Positions 22,296 to 31,860 of a stretch of 64,000 bases of DNA are shown here, piece by piece (the first letter of the stretch is position 1; each line of letters begins with the position of its first letter). The notes below the pieces were generated by a model. That model searched no databases and was not told where the DNA came from. It was given only the letters and a program-made list of their open reading frames with translations. A program made the position numbers and the translations under genes. Source of the stretch: Alentia gelatinosa (Eukaryota; Annelida; Polychaeta; Phyllodocida; Polynoidae); the NCBI GenBank assembly GCA_950022655.1, contig OX465590.1:38143218-38207217 (forward strand), in the 5' to 3' direction.

Positions 22296-22602
22296 AGCCT
22301 GATGCCCATCTACCGATCCAGGGTTGAGCGATTAGTTCCCAAATCCTATAGGAGTCGGTGAAATTGTCGCAGGCAAATTATGTAACCCTTCTCTCGACCA
22401 GCGGACATTGAGGAGATGGGGCAGTGGATATTAGTCCTAAGCAAATCGGTCTACTAATCGTTGGCTGACCCTTGCCTAATTGTCCTACATCTACCGACTA
22501 CGGCCGACTCCGTTAGGATGCCTTTGGTGAGACAAATTACCGTCCGTTTGTCACCGACAAAGGTACATGAATGTTCCGAAATCGGTAGATGGGCATTGGG
22601 CT
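22296..22602. mobile_element. PIF/Harbinger-like MITE, family P1, copy 3
   Basis: The ends are AGCCTGATGCCCATCTACCG and the complement of CGGTAGATGGGCATTGGGCT, with perfect TTA duplications at 22293-22295 and 22603-22605. The 307-bp body closely follows the copy at 483-799, including GTTGAGCGATTAGTTCCCAA. Confidence 0.85.
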
Positions 22603-23175
22603 TTAGATTCTGCAATGTGGCACTACCGACCACTGAGTAAAAGCTAGGTCACTGTGTGAAATCTACTACCCTCACCGATTTTTCGATTCTGAGGCACAGT
22701 TGGTGGCACCACCGACAGACTATTGGAGTAACTCAAAAGGTTTCTGCCATTTTCGTCGGCCAATTGAAATGTGCACAGCCACTTTTCACAGATGAACTCG
22801 ACAACTGGAGAACAGGCAACATTTTCATCTTCTAACATGGATATGTATAGAGCCTCACAGATGTAAATCTGTTACGCCCACACACATCTTTTGTTGAGAC
22901 TTTTATTTAGATTGATAGCACTCAGTGCAGTATTATTAAAGCTGGTTTCTGTGTGCGACCAGTATCACATGTTACAATCATTCCTGGATTTGATTTCGTT
23001 GGTTCTGTAGTCGAGAAAGCACGACTATAACATATTTACAGGTAGTGCATGCTCGGAGATTGGGCTCATCATCGAAGTAAATATCAGTTTAAACATGACA
23101 ATGGGGAAAATATATGTCCTTCTATTTCAGTTCCTAAAAGTTATTTTCTGGGATGTTTGCTATTAGTACTATGAC
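22603..23175. other. Unassigned DNA
   Basis: A short stretch near 22676-22765 contains CACCGATT, CACCGAC and TCGGCCAATTGAAA words like those in the CCATTGGCCGAT MITEs. It may be an old fragment of that group. No gene is recognised. Confidence 0.3.
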
Positions 23176-23420
23176 GAGACGTCACGAGTTTGAGTCTGAG
23201 TTTATCTATACCACGCATTTTGTTGGCTCCATAATTTCACGAGTCGAATACGAGTGACATTCTGGAGCCAACAAAATGAGTGGCATAAATAAGCTCAAAC
23301 TCAAACGAGTGGCATCTAAATTTTATCCTACCCCGTTTCCATATTTTTTCAGTATCAACCGTGACATAAACAAATCCCATGTTAAGCCTATGGCGTTTTT
23401 TATCAGGGGTAGGATAAAAT
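23176..23420. mobile_element. Fold-back element, family H, copy 2
   Basis: Bases 23176-23315 fold back on themselves: GCATTTTGTTGGCTCCA pairs with TGGAGCCAACAAAATG, and GAGTTTATCTATACCACGC lies opposite GTGGCATAAATAAGCTC. The second module follows, from ATTTTATCCTACCCC through CATGTTAAGCCTATGGCG to GGGGTAGGATAAAA. The copy at 36342-36752 has the same two-part design. Confidence 0.65.
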
Positions 23421-23845
23421 CTTTAACTGTACCTTGAAGGCTTTATAGCTTAGTAGATTACGTACTGGGATTGAGGATTATTCCACAGCTGAGGTCCATA
23501 ATATTCCAACGAATTTTGATGAAACCTACAGTTTTGTAGATTTTGTTTCATGATAATCGCATTACTAGATCTCATTGCTCTTACTCTTGTTTCATGTGAT
23601 GAGACACCTCCACATTTTTTGTAGATAAACAGTTGATGTGAAAATCTTGTCTAGCTCAACTGACTGATATTCAAGGTGGTGGAACCGAACAGTTCAGCCT
23701 ATAAGCCACTTCTCACGACGAAAACGGCACTGATTAATTGAGTTCTCCTAAAAGTCAGTTGCTGGTGGCTAATGACTACCACGTCGGTATCTAAAAATCG
23801 GTGACGGCATTGTGTATACCTCGTTTCGGCCGCATTTAACAGAGA

Positions 23846-24373
23846 CCCATTTCACTAGTATGGGGACTAAAGCTCTCGTTTGTAAGACCAGCAAGTGAGA
23901 CCTTAGGGTCGAAAGCTGCAGTAGGATGTGTGTGTGTGTGTGTGTGTGTGTGAACGGGCTGAGTGGTGCAGTGAATGCAGTTCTTGGTTTGAATAGTATA
24001 ATAGTTCTGACAGAGTAGTTGATCACTAGAGAATTATGAACATCGATATATAGTTAAAACATGTATATAAAATTGTTCGGAGCATGTTTTTCTTTACTTA
24101 AATATGTGATAATATCGGATAAAATGTGGTTTGAAATTGTTGTTATGATCAATACGAGAGGGTAGACCTTCTCGGCAGCAGCGGTAGTCAAGTGGCACTA
24201 ACAGCGAGACCTCACTGACTATTGAAACGGGTGTTACCGCTGTTGGTGCCGCTTTGCTCCAAAGTGCCGCTCGCATCCTCTCCTCTCCTTTATACTTTTG
24301 AAACACGAAGTACTACTATTCGGTAAGTGAGACCAACTACGAGAATATTTTCTACTAATGAAACAGTTCCCAG
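23846..24373. mobile_element. Possible degenerate GGGACC-type MITE with (TG)n
   Basis: CCATTTCACTAGT near 23848 and ACTAATGAAACAGTTCCC near 24354 are inverted relatives of the ends of family C. Inside are words such as GTTGGTGCCGCT, also seen in family C, and a (TG)13 run at 23927-23952. The ends are diverged, so the call is tentative. Confidence 0.4.
23927..23952. repeat. (TG)13 microsatellite
   Basis: Uninterrupted dinucleotide run. No function is inferred. Confidence 0.95.
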
Positions 24374-24710
24374 GTCTGCAAACACAATGACCATCACCGG
24401 TGGTTTCAAAGCCCTTTGATTCTGTCGGTCGTTGACCAAGTCAGTCAGTGGTACTTAGTGCATAATCTATGCACAATTAATTGGCGAGCACTTCTCTGCA
24501 TGTCTGTTTCCATTCACTGATCTGGGAGCTGTTTCAAAAGTCGAATGAGGTCTCGCCAGCGGCACGTCACATTTTGAAAGCGAGAGGCCGGCAACAGCGA
24601 GCGGCACCTCAAATCAAAGCGGCAGCAAAACTACTACCAATATCCCATAGGAGGGAGAGCGGCAGCTTCACCTCGACAGCGACGCCTCAAGTTCTATTGT
24701 TGGCCTCTCG

Positions 24711-26161
24711 CATTTTTTTTTTTTTAAACGTTTATTTATCCTGGAGTCATACTCAGCTCAGAGAGCTGGTTTCAATGTACATCCAGCAGTCTTGTAGGTA
24801 ATTACAATCTTGATGATGATTTCGTCGATGCACATGGCATTGAGATAGGCATTGGAATGTATATACAATACATATAAATGCAACTAATCATTGTAATGAT
24901 CACATTTTTCATTCCCTTAGCAACGAGGTTAGCCATACATGCTGTTCTCCACAAAACCTTTTAAAACGAGACATTTCACACAAAAAATTAAATATCTTAC
25001 AGTAGTTTGATAGAGGTCCATTAATAGATACACTGTTCGAGCCGATTCTTAGGGTATTTGGCGTTTCAGAATCGATTTTTGGAGCAACTTAAAGGTATCA
25101 AGATTTGTTGAGTTTCTTAAGTTCGTTGGTAGATTGTTCCATTTTTGGGCTCCACGATACGCTACACTTCTAGTGTAGGTGTGATTTCTAGGCCGATTAA
25201 TTATGAACAGTGGAGCGTCAGTTGCACAGGTATTTCGGTTAGCATTATGGATTACATCCTTGTCATGCAATTGTTTGTACATATGTATTACAGTATGTGA
25301 AAAACGTCTGTCTTCTAAGTAAGGTAACTGAGTTGATCTATGCAGGGTATTTATATGAGTCCTAGGATTAGCTTTGGTTATTATTCTCATTGCCTGGTTT
25401 TGTATAACCTGCAATTTATTTCTGTCTATCATAGCACAATTTGCATAAAGAATATCACCATAGTCAATGGTAGGTAGGATCATAGATTTGTATATTTGCA
25501 GACAAGCATGTTCGGTTAAGTACGGTCTGATTTTGTTCAGGAGATATAGCTTATGTGATGCTTGGCTGCAAATACTGTCAATATGAGATTTATATGACAT
25601 GTTCTGGTCAAGGATGACACCTAGATATTTGTAAGAATTTACCAATTGTAAGTTTTCATTGTAGAGTTTTAGGAACCGATCATGCCCTTGTCTATTCAAA
25701 ATCCTTTTACTGGTGCCGTAGATTACACTTTTTGTTTTATTAGTATTTATTATGAGTTTATTGTAGTTGCACCATTTGGCAATACCATTTAGGTCTTCTT
25801 GCAATTCGTTAATTAAAACGGCATGATCGGATCCCGATCTATACAAGACGGTGTCATCTGCGTATAAGAGGCATTTTGTGTTTTCCCGCAGGGGTCTATC
25901 TAACAGTGAGGATTCTATATCATTAATATAAATCAAGAACAAGAGTGGTCCCAGAATAGACCCCTGCTGTACTCCACATACAATAGTTTTGAAGTGAGAT
26001 CTAATACCATTGGCTATGGTAGATTGTTATCGATTTGACAAATAATCTGAGTACCATTTGAGGACTATGTCAGTGATTCCTATTTTTCTAAGTTTTTTTT
26101 ATTAATAAGTCATGATTTATTGTGTCAAAAGTCTTTGATAGCGATGCATTGGCGATGAGTA
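24711..26161 (-). mobile_element. CR1/Jockey-like LINE, 5'-truncated copy A
   Basis: On the minus strand this runs from the middle of an RT domain to a poly(A) tail (T-run at 24713-24725). CTCTCG occurs at 24705-24710 and 26162-26167 and may be a short target duplication. The 3' end CAGGATAAATAAA is shared with other LINE tails in the window. No endonuclease is present. Confidence 0.8.
25049..26147 (-). pseudogene. Non-LTR reverse transcriptase fragment
   Basis: The reading begins near LSKTFDTINHD (RT motif A region), passes through GVQQGSILGPLLFLIYIND and the catalytic YADD box, and ends in the typical LINE C-terminal region (NYKYLGVILDQN-like and HTYTRSVAYRGAQKWNNLP-like blocks). An in-frame TAA falls in the YLSNR-stop-Q region near 26029, and a frame break occurs near 26090 in a run of A. 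A 297-codon open part remains from 25942. The copy is inactive, since it lacks the endonuclease and the RT N-terminus. Confidence 0.85.
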
Positions 26162-26200
26162 CTCTCGTTTAGCACCCTCCCGACTTTTGAAACAGCTCCC

Positions 26201-26622
26201 TGGAGTTGGTGGTACCCGACTGCAAATCGGTGTCGAATAGTCGGCCAGTTGAAAATGACTTGTGGGGCCACTCAAAAGATTTGGATGTATGTCATAAAAA
26301 CTTGCATGATAAAGATTTATGAACGACATGAACTTATTATAAAACTTTATTACTGTATATATGTTGCGTACACGACGCATCGCTATCAAATACTTTGATT
26401 GGTTATTATTCAACACTGGATGTACATTGAAACCAGCTGTTACAGCAGAGTATATACCAGGATGAATAAAAGATAGAAAAAAGGTATTGGGAATCTACGA
26501 GACAGGGATATTTCCCTTTCTTGATGATGATTATTCACCCCTTCCTTTCATGATCACAATGTCTTGAATGGCTTTTAGATATGCGCTTCTATATATATTT
26601 TTCAAAAATACACGAATACACA
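26201..26622. other. Unassigned DNA
   Basis: No feature is recognised. A short echo of the LINE breakpoint sequence (GCATCGCTATCAAA near 26379) also occurs at the LINE 5' end near 26135 and could mark a local duplication or rearrangement. Confidence 0.3.
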
Positions 26623-26629
26623 CACACAA

Positions 26630-26681
<52 letters not shown>
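26623..26681. repeat. (CA)n/(TA)n microsatellite left of Ngaro-1
   Basis: A CA-rich stretch passes into an uninterrupted TA run that directly abuts the outer end of the Ngaro-1 terminal repeat. A second TA run lies on the other side of the element (31556-31575). Confidence 0.9.
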
Positions 26682-26686
<5 letters not shown>

Positions 26687-26854
26687 GTGTACGTTCCAGA
26701 AGATGATAAGAATAGAAGATTAAAGTATATGAATATATCATCAATGAATATTATATTGAATTATAATATATAATATATATATAACAAGACTTTCTGTTTG
26801 GCTGAGAATATGATTAGGGGTCTTTATTATAATAACTTGTCATATTGTCACTTG
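26682..26854 (-). repeat. Ngaro-1 repeat B2
   Basis: This 173-bp direct repeat is identical by eye to B1 at 27091-27263. It forms the 3'-most part of the element on the minus strand and adjoins a TA microsatellite. Confidence 0.9.
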
Positions 26855-26872
26855 GCAAATAATAATAAATTA

Positions 26873-27073
26873 AAAAAAATCTGAAGCGTGGTGGGTAGGC
26901 GGTGACGGATCCCTGTAGAGTGAGGTCGATCCCTGGTCCTGCCCGTCCTTTTATGGTCTGGTATCAATGCCCTCTGGTGTCAGGTTTCTGAGTTGTTGGT
27001 CCCTGGTCCATGAGCGCCGGGGTCCCCTGGTGAGATTTTACTGGACTACTATTTTATATGTCCATAAAGACTA
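26873..27073 (-). repeat. Ngaro-1 repeat A2
   Basis: This 201-bp repeat matches A1 at 31332-31532 with about three substitutions. Its outer end joins B1 through an 18-bp palindrome (27064-27081). Confidence 0.9.
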
Positions 27074-27081
27074 GTCTTTAT
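27064..27081. other. Perfect palindrome at the Ngaro-1 A2/B1 junction
   Basis: ATAAAGACTAGTCTTTAT is a perfect 18-bp palindrome formed where A2 meets the sequence leading into B1. The half ATAAAGACT also occurs at the outer end of A1. A position at the joint of the two repeats suits a recombinase core site or circle junction. That role is inference. Confidence 0.6.
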
Positions 27082-27090
27082 GATCCACAT

Positions 27091-27263
27091 AAACCGTGTA
27101 CGTTCCAGAAGATGATAAGAATAGAAGATTAAAGTATATGAATATATCATCAATGAATATTATATTGAATTATAATATATAATATATATATAACAAGACT
27201 TTCTGTTTGGCTGAGAATATGATTAGGGGTCTTTATTATAATAACTTGTCATATTGTCACTTG
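27091..27263 (-). repeat. Ngaro-1 repeat B1
   Basis: Direct repeat of B2, placed immediately downstream of the recombinase gene on the minus strand. It starts AAACCGTGTACG on the plus strand. Confidence 0.9.
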
Positions 27264-27284
27264 CCAACCCCTGCCAAACTGAAG

Positions 27285-28205
27285 TCAAGGGGAAAAAAGA
27301 TTATCAACAATATGTTTGTCCAACTGTATCTTGTTTTCTAATGTTCTTTGTAAATAAGAAAGAACACTCCAACTTGACCAATCTCCAATTTCTTTTATGT
27401 CACTGAGAGATACACCTGCCTGGTGCAAAGCAGATGCACCGCCCCTACGTAGTGAATGCGAAGTAGCCTTATCAAGGCCGTTCAAAGTCAAAAGTTGAGA
27501 AAACTTTTTGGAAAACCAACCATAAGTAGATTGTTGTAATTTCCCATTTTTAACGAAAGATATTAAATGATTTTCTGGCTTAAATGTGGCCATACGTAGT
27601 AATTCTGATATAAAATGAAATACACAAAAGGGAGAATCCTTTATCTTTGAGAATGGAATTGTCAAAAATCGATCATTAAATTGAATAGTCTTTGACCTCG
27701 TAATTTTTAAATAAACATGGGTCTTCGTGAAAGTAATATTTTTTACCAAAATTGCAAAACCTTCCTCGAGAATGTTCGTCTTTCTCAGAAGTCCACGAAA
27801 TCCTAGAAGACACGACAACCAAAAAGCCATATCTTCCATTAAAAACATATTCAATGAGAAATATATCATTAATAATTCAATTTTTTGAATTGGTCTCGCT
27901 TGTGTCACGGTGTAACCAATGGTTCTTTTAATTCCCATTAGTGTCGTTTTAATCTGGAAATGATCAACTGGGACATAGTCGAAACCATTTACTTTATGAA
28001 ATACCCATAGGGCTGAAAGGTAATTTATGATACTATTATACTTAAAAGACTTCGCCATGTATGAAATATACATGCAAACGACATAAATTGTCGCAGGTAA
28101 TGGGAGAAATTTAAATTCTTGACAAAAACGAAGATAGTGTGTCCATTGGCATTTTCGTGTAATAGACGTATTCGTAGACATCCAACTCTGTTGATACTTG
28201 TACAT
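27285..28205 (-). CDS. Tyrosine recombinase of Ngaro-1
   Basis: The 306-residue protein matches phage-integrase-type tyrosine recombinases of DIRS-like elements. Visible catalytic residues are R141 (FRGLLRK), H250 and R253 (HSLRRGG), W276 (GDW) and the nucleophile Y284 (LSYLQ). It would integrate the circular DNA form of the element in the nucleus. The ATG at 28205 lies 7 nt after the pol stop (TGA at 28215-28213) in another frame, so translation by termination-reinitiation is plausible. No damage is visible. Confidence 0.9.
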   Translation of the reverse strand: MYKYQQSWMSTNTSITRKCQWTHYLRFCQEFKFLPLPATIYVVCMYISYMAKSFKYNSIINYLSALWVFHKVNGFDYVPVDHFQIKTTLMGIKRTIGYTVTQARPIQKIELLMIYFSLNMFLMEDMAFWLSCLLGFRGLLRKTNILEEGFAILVKNITFTKTHVYLKITRSKTIQFNDRFLTIPFSKIKDSPFCVFHFISELLRMATFKPENHLISFVKNGKLQQSTYGWFSKKFSQLLTLNGLDKATSHSLRRGGASALHQAGVSLSDIKEIGDWSSWSVLSYLQRTLENKIQLDKHIVDNLFSP

Positions 28206-28212
28206 CTCGCCT

Positions 28213-30210
28213 TCAAGACCTATAACAACAAAATTGATTAAACATGAATGGTGGAATAATAGATTTATTCCTTACATCATAACGACGTGACAAAAAATCG
28301 GGTAAGATATTATCCTCCGATTTAATATAACTAGCCGTTATTTCAAAGTTAAACAAAACGCTAAGCCAGAAAAGCTCACGCAGCCAATTCATAACTTGCA
28401 AATTTCTACTCCTTCCAGTATTAATAGCAGTAATAACTTGAGTATTATCTGAAATTAATTGAACATGATAATTTCCCCATAAATGACCCCATTTTTGGAC
28501 AGCTGCCATCACTGGCCAAAGTTCCAAAACATTTATATTCCTGTCTATCGATTCTAAGGGACAATGGAACCAATGGTGGGAGTGAGTATGGTCATATGGA
28601 ACTCTAGGTAATACGTCAGTCCATACACCAATTAGAAAATCATTAGCAAAGGTTGCACCAAAACCTGAAAAAGACGAATCTGTTTGTACTTTTACCAAAC
28701 CATGATGTTTAGGAATTAACAAGTGTTTGCTACCATTAAAAATTTTTAAAAAACCTTTCCACCATTGCAAGTCCAACCTTAGCCAATCTGGAATCTTGCA
28801 ATGAATCAGTCTGTCCTTCATAAAAGTGACGAAATTAATCACACGTCTAGAAAAAGTTCTGCCACCTTTTACTACTGTGCTAGCATGAGCTAAATAGCCT
28901 GCTAACACAGCCATTTCATGATAAGACGCTGTGTCTTTAAACAGGTATACATCAACTAAATTCTTCAACTTAATTAACTTTTCCATAGGTAAACGTACCT
29001 GCATATCTACACTAGATAATTCAATTCCTAAAAATGTGATTTCTTGTGTAGGACTTACCACCTTGGGCCATGCTATACCGAATCCCAACGACCTCAGGAA
29101 ATTGATCAAAATCCTGATTTTTTCTTGACATTCTGCAAACGTGTTACCGATTATCAAAAAATCGTCAAGATAACCAAAAACTCTATCTACCCCTCGACGT
29201 TCCATTGATCTCACAATGAACTTGGTCAATTGGGTAAAAATATAAGGAGCACATTTGAGACAGAATACCAATCGGTTTGACTCAAAATACAAAGTTTTAC
29301 CATCATCTGATTCCCATTGAAAACCCTGAAAACGTCGATGATCAGGATTAACTGGAATACTACGATACGCTTCTTGAATGTCGAGAACTGCAAAATAACA
29401 ACCTTCAGAAATATTATTCATAACCGTATCCATATGAAGATACTTGAATTTTGAACAAACCTCGTCCATAAAATTATTAATACTATCGTCCAGCGGCCTT
29501 TTACAGTCTGTAATAGGTCTAAGTTTACCAGACGATTTTTTCACTGCTCCCAGCGAGTGAATACACTGGGGGGGATCTGAAACAACAGTAATTTTATCTT
29601 CAATTAATTCTTGAGCAATAGTATCGTTCATTTGATTACGGAATTCACTAGAATTAATACTATTGTAATTATAAGAAAAATAGGAACCTTCGAAAGTTGA
29701 ATCTACAATAGAAAAACCATCTCTGGCTCCCAGAAATATATAGTCCGCATTAATATCAAAAGTTTTTGAATAACATTCATCATAAAAACGACAAATATTC
29801 AGTTGGTTTCTTTTTCCTGCAATGAAATGATTATTATCGCATCTCTCACCACAAGGGCGAACGAAGGGTCTAGACGTATCTACTTCAGGATCATTCTCTC
29901 CATCTAAAGCTGTAGTTTCTAATGAAGAATCAACATGTGTCGTTGTTTCATCCAATCCACTCGTGCAGGCAACCAAACCAGTACCATTAGACAAATTAAC
30001 TAATTTTTCATTAGAAGAAAATTCTATCTGATCCTGTACGGCAGCAGGAACAACCTCTGCGCAGGAAACAAGCGGCAGTCCACGCGATGATAATTCATCG
30101 CCCACCATCGAATTAGAGTCGATACAGGCCGTGCTAACGTTATTTCCGTACACATCAAGATAATTATATTTCCCCTTATTTGCAATTCGTTCAGGGGAAA
30201 AAACCTTATC
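28213..30210 (-). CDS. Pol of Ngaro-1: reverse transcriptase and RNase H
   Basis: The frame is open from just after the gag stop to 28213. Counting residues from the GTG at 30153, the RT domain has the LDIQEAY aspartate (D258), a CAP motif near 301 and the YLDD box at 328-331. RNase H follows with TDSSFSGFG (near 491), LELWP (near 544), SDNTQ (near 569) and SEDNILPDF (near 613). The protein copies element RNA to DNA. No ATG occurs before the NSM residues about 16 codons past the GTG. The frame is that of gag, so expression as a Gag-Pol readthrough product is possible. It appears intact. Confidence 0.92.
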   Translation of the reverse strand, partial: DKVFSPERIANKGKYNYLDVYGNNVSTACIDSNSMVGDELSSRGLPLVSCAEVVPAAVQDQIEFSSNEKLVNLSNGTGLVACTSGLDETTTHVDSSLETTALDGENDPEVDTSRPFVRPCGERCDNNHFIAGKRNQLNICRFYDECYSKTFDINADYIFLGARDGFSIVDSTFEGSYFSYNYNSINSSEFRNQMNDTIAQELIEDKITVVSDPPQCIHSLGAVKKSSGKLRPITDCKRPLDDSINNFMDEVCSKFKYLHMDTVMNNISEGCYFAVLDIQEAYRSIPVNPDHRRFQGFQWESDDGKTLYFESNRLVFCLKCAPYIFTQLTKFIVRSMERRGVDRVFGYLDDFLIIGNTFAECQEKIRILINFLRSLGFGIAWPKVVSPTQEITFLGIELSSVDMQVRLPMEKLIKLKNLVDVYLFKDTASYHEMAVLAGYLAHASTVVKGGRTFSRRVINFVTFMKDRLIHCKIPDWLRLDLQWWKGFLKIFNGSKHLLIPKHHGLVKVQTDSSFSGFGATFANDFLIGVWTDVLPRVPYDHTHSHHWFHCPLESIDRNINVLELWPVMAAVQKWGHLWGNYHVQLISDNTQVITAINTGRSRNLQVMNWLRELFWLSVLFNFEITASYIKSEDNILPDFLSRRYDVRNKSIIPPFMFNQFCCYRS

Positions 30211-31092
30211 CTATTTAGGATCTATTTTGTCGTTTGATTTATCCTTTGAGCCTTTTTTGCACGACTGGACCGGATGACCCAGGCCACAATAAGAACATTC
30301 ATGTCGATAAAGACAGTTAGGGAAAATACAACCCTTGGAGGTATTGAACTTCCAGCAAATCCCCTCGTTTTTACCTTCTTGACGCTTATTGGTTGATTTC
30401 TTTTCAACCTTGTATTGGAATTCTTTTAACTTTTTCGAAAGATTAACGAAAGCGAAAGTTGTCTCATAATTAAGGAACTTTTCTGTTAAACAGGAATCAC
30501 CATAGCCGAAACCCTCCATGCCCAAACTGTCTGCTTTTTCTGGCATTGCCAAATTATACTCCACGAGGGATTTACCAGTATGGGTTGGCTTGCGGTCAAT
30601 TAGATACGAAATATGATCTGCTAAACCTTCCGTATTTAAACCCTGTGAAGACAAAGTTCTCAATAGCCCCATATTTGCGCTGAGGATTTGGTCGAAAGTT
30701 GGATTATCGCAACTAGGAGGTAGAAAAGGAGTAAGTGAAAAGAATTTTGACTTACGTTTTACTTTTTCTGATTTATGAGTGCCTGTGCAATTTGGTGCAT
30801 TTCCTTGCACGTGCAGTGGAAGAAATATTCTTGCATTAGGATAAACAGGTCTTAAATTAGAGTTGGTTTGTAACCCCCGAGGTAATGAAGCATGACCGAC
30901 AATTTCATGGGTGAATGCGCTTGGCATTGCACTATCGCTACCACGTGGCACCCTTTCAGACTGGCCGGCACCTTCCTCGGTACTATTTCTCAACTCAAAG
31001 TCTCGAAAACTGGAACATAATACCTGTATATCAGACTTAATAGAGGAGACCTCCTTCTTTAGTTTGTTATGTTCTAACAAAAGGTTACTCAC
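30211..31092 (-). CDS. Gag-like protein of Ngaro-1
   Basis: This is a 294-codon open frame starting at a GTG; the first in-frame ATG is codon 56. Near the C-terminus are a CCCH-type finger (CWKFNTSKGC...NCLYRH) and a zinc knuckle (CSYCGLGHPVQSC), which would bind nucleic acid as in other retroelement Gags. The N-terminal part (EHNKLKKEVSSIKSD) may form a coiled coil. It ends at TAG (30213-30211), after which the same frame stays open into pol. Its start overlaps the stop of a small zinc-ribbon ORF upstream, which may supply the N-terminus by frameshift or splicing. Confidence 0.8.
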   Translation of the reverse strand: MSNLLLEHNKLKKEVSSIKSDIQVLCSSFRDFELRNSTEEGAGQSERVPRGSDSAMPSAFTHEIVGHASLPRGLQTNSNLRPVYPNARIFLPLHVQGNAPNCTGTHKSEKVKRKSKFFSLTPFLPPSCDNPTFDQILSANMGLLRTLSSQGLNTEGLADHISYLIDRKPTHTGKSLVEYNLAMPEKADSLGMEGFGYGDSCLTEKFLNYETTFAFVNLSKKLKEFQYKVEKKSTNKRQEGKNEGICWKFNTSKGCIFPNCLYRHECSYCGLGHPVQSCKKGSKDKSNDKIDPK

Positions 31093-31271
31093 CCAAGGGG
31101 GCTTTTGCCACGTGATCCGCCACCGCTTTCTGCCCTATCTCCAACCGCTCCCAATTCCTCCTCTGTGCTCTGTACTGAAGTCTGCTGTAACTCTTTGAAT
31201 TTACAGGTAGGACAGCCTTCTCTATGTGACCGACCATCGTAGTCCAAGCCACAAGTGTCACACTTGCGCAT
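31089..31271 (-). CDS. Small zinc-ribbon ORF upstream of gag (ORF0)
   Basis: The 60-codon ORF begins at an ATG (31271) and encodes MRKCDTCGLDYDGRSHREGC followed by PTC, two CxxC pairs that look like a zinc ribbon or half a zinc-binding fold. Its TGA stop lies inside GGGTGAGT, directly over the start of the gag frame. The gag frame has no ATG here, so this ORF may be the true N-terminus of Gag, joined by a -1 shift or by splicing at GGTGAGT. It is short and not recognised as a known family. Confidence 0.5.
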   Translation of the reverse strand: MRKCDTCGLDYDGRSHREGCPTCKFKELQQTSVQSTEEELGAVGDRAESGGGSRGKSPLG

Positions 31272-31331
31272 GGTAACCAAAAGGTATACCAAAAACGGAC
31301 AAAAGTCACTGAAAAGTCGACCAAAGTCGAG

Positions 31332-31532
31332 AAAAAAATCTGAAGCGTGGTGGGTAGGCGGTGACGGATCCCTGTAGAGTGAGGTCGATCCCTGGTCCTA
31401 CCCGTCCTTTTATGTTCTGGTATCAATGCCCTATGGTGTCAGGTTTCTGAGTTGTTGGTCCCTGGTCCATGAGCGCCGGGGTCCCCTGGTGAGATTTTAC
31501 TGGACTACTATTTTATATGTCCATAAAGACTA
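31332..31532 (-). repeat. Ngaro-1 repeat A1
   Basis: 5'-terminal repeat of the element on the minus strand, matching A2 over 201 bp. Beyond it a second copy of ATGTCCATAAAGACTAT occurs (about 31538-31554) before the TA tract. Confidence 0.9.
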
Positions 31533-31555
31533 TAATATATGTCCATAAAGACTAT

Positions 31556-31575
31556 GATATATATATATATATATA
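31556..31575. repeat. (TA)n tract right of Ngaro-1
   Basis: AT-dinucleotide run of about 20 bp that borders the A1 side of the element. Together with 26623-26681 it shows that Ngaro-1 lies inside a TA microsatellite. Confidence 0.9.
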
Positions 31576-31860
31576 TTTATCCTACCCCTCATATAAATCT
31601 CCATAGACTTAACATGGTGTGACTGTATGCCACGGTTATGGCATAAAATATTTATATGCCACTGGTAACATTTGAGGTTAAAAACATGTAACAGTGTTGG
31701 ATAAAATCTAAACATCACTCAATTTCATATGTATATATATATGCCATTCATTGTCTTTTGCTATAGATATCACTCAGCTCCGCTTCGTGATATCATGCCG
31801 CAAAGACAACTCATGCCATATAAACAATCATATGAAATTGAGTGATGTTTCATGATTATA
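31576..31860. mobile_element. Fold-back element, family H, copy 3
   Basis: Module 1 starts TTTATCCTACCCCTCATAT with CCATAGACTTAACATGG and ends TTGGATAAAATC. Module 2 folds back: ATCACTCAATTTCATATG pairs with CATATGAAATTGAGTGAT, and GATATCACTCAGCTCCG lies opposite CGTGATATC. Ngaro-1 ends just left of it. Confidence 0.65.

Larger units (their letters stand above)
24524..26200. mobile_element. MITE (family D) split by a LINE insertion
   Basis: GGGAGCTGTTTCAAAAGTCG at 24524 has its exact inverted complement ending at 26200. Between them lies a LINE fragment on the minus strand (24711-26161). Without it the MITE would be only about 230 bp, which is normal for the group. The left part contains GCGGCA and AGCGAGCGGCACCTC words typical of this family. 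Confidence 0.7.
26682..31554 (-). mobile_element. Ngaro-1, complete tyrosine-recombinase retrotransposon
   Basis: Read on the minus strand the order is A1 (31532-31332), ORFs, B1 (27263-27091), A2 (27073-26873), B2 (26854-26682). This is the split direct repeat layout of Ngaro/DIRS-type elements, which replicate through a circle and integrate with a tyrosine recombinase instead of an integrase. B1 and B2 look identical over 173 bp. A1 and A2 differ at about three of 201 positions, so the insertion is young. No methyltransferase-like ORF was seen, which favours Ngaro over DIRS1/PAT. The outer A1 side ends ambiguously because a 22-bp segment is duplicated at 31511-31554. Confidence 0.9.
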
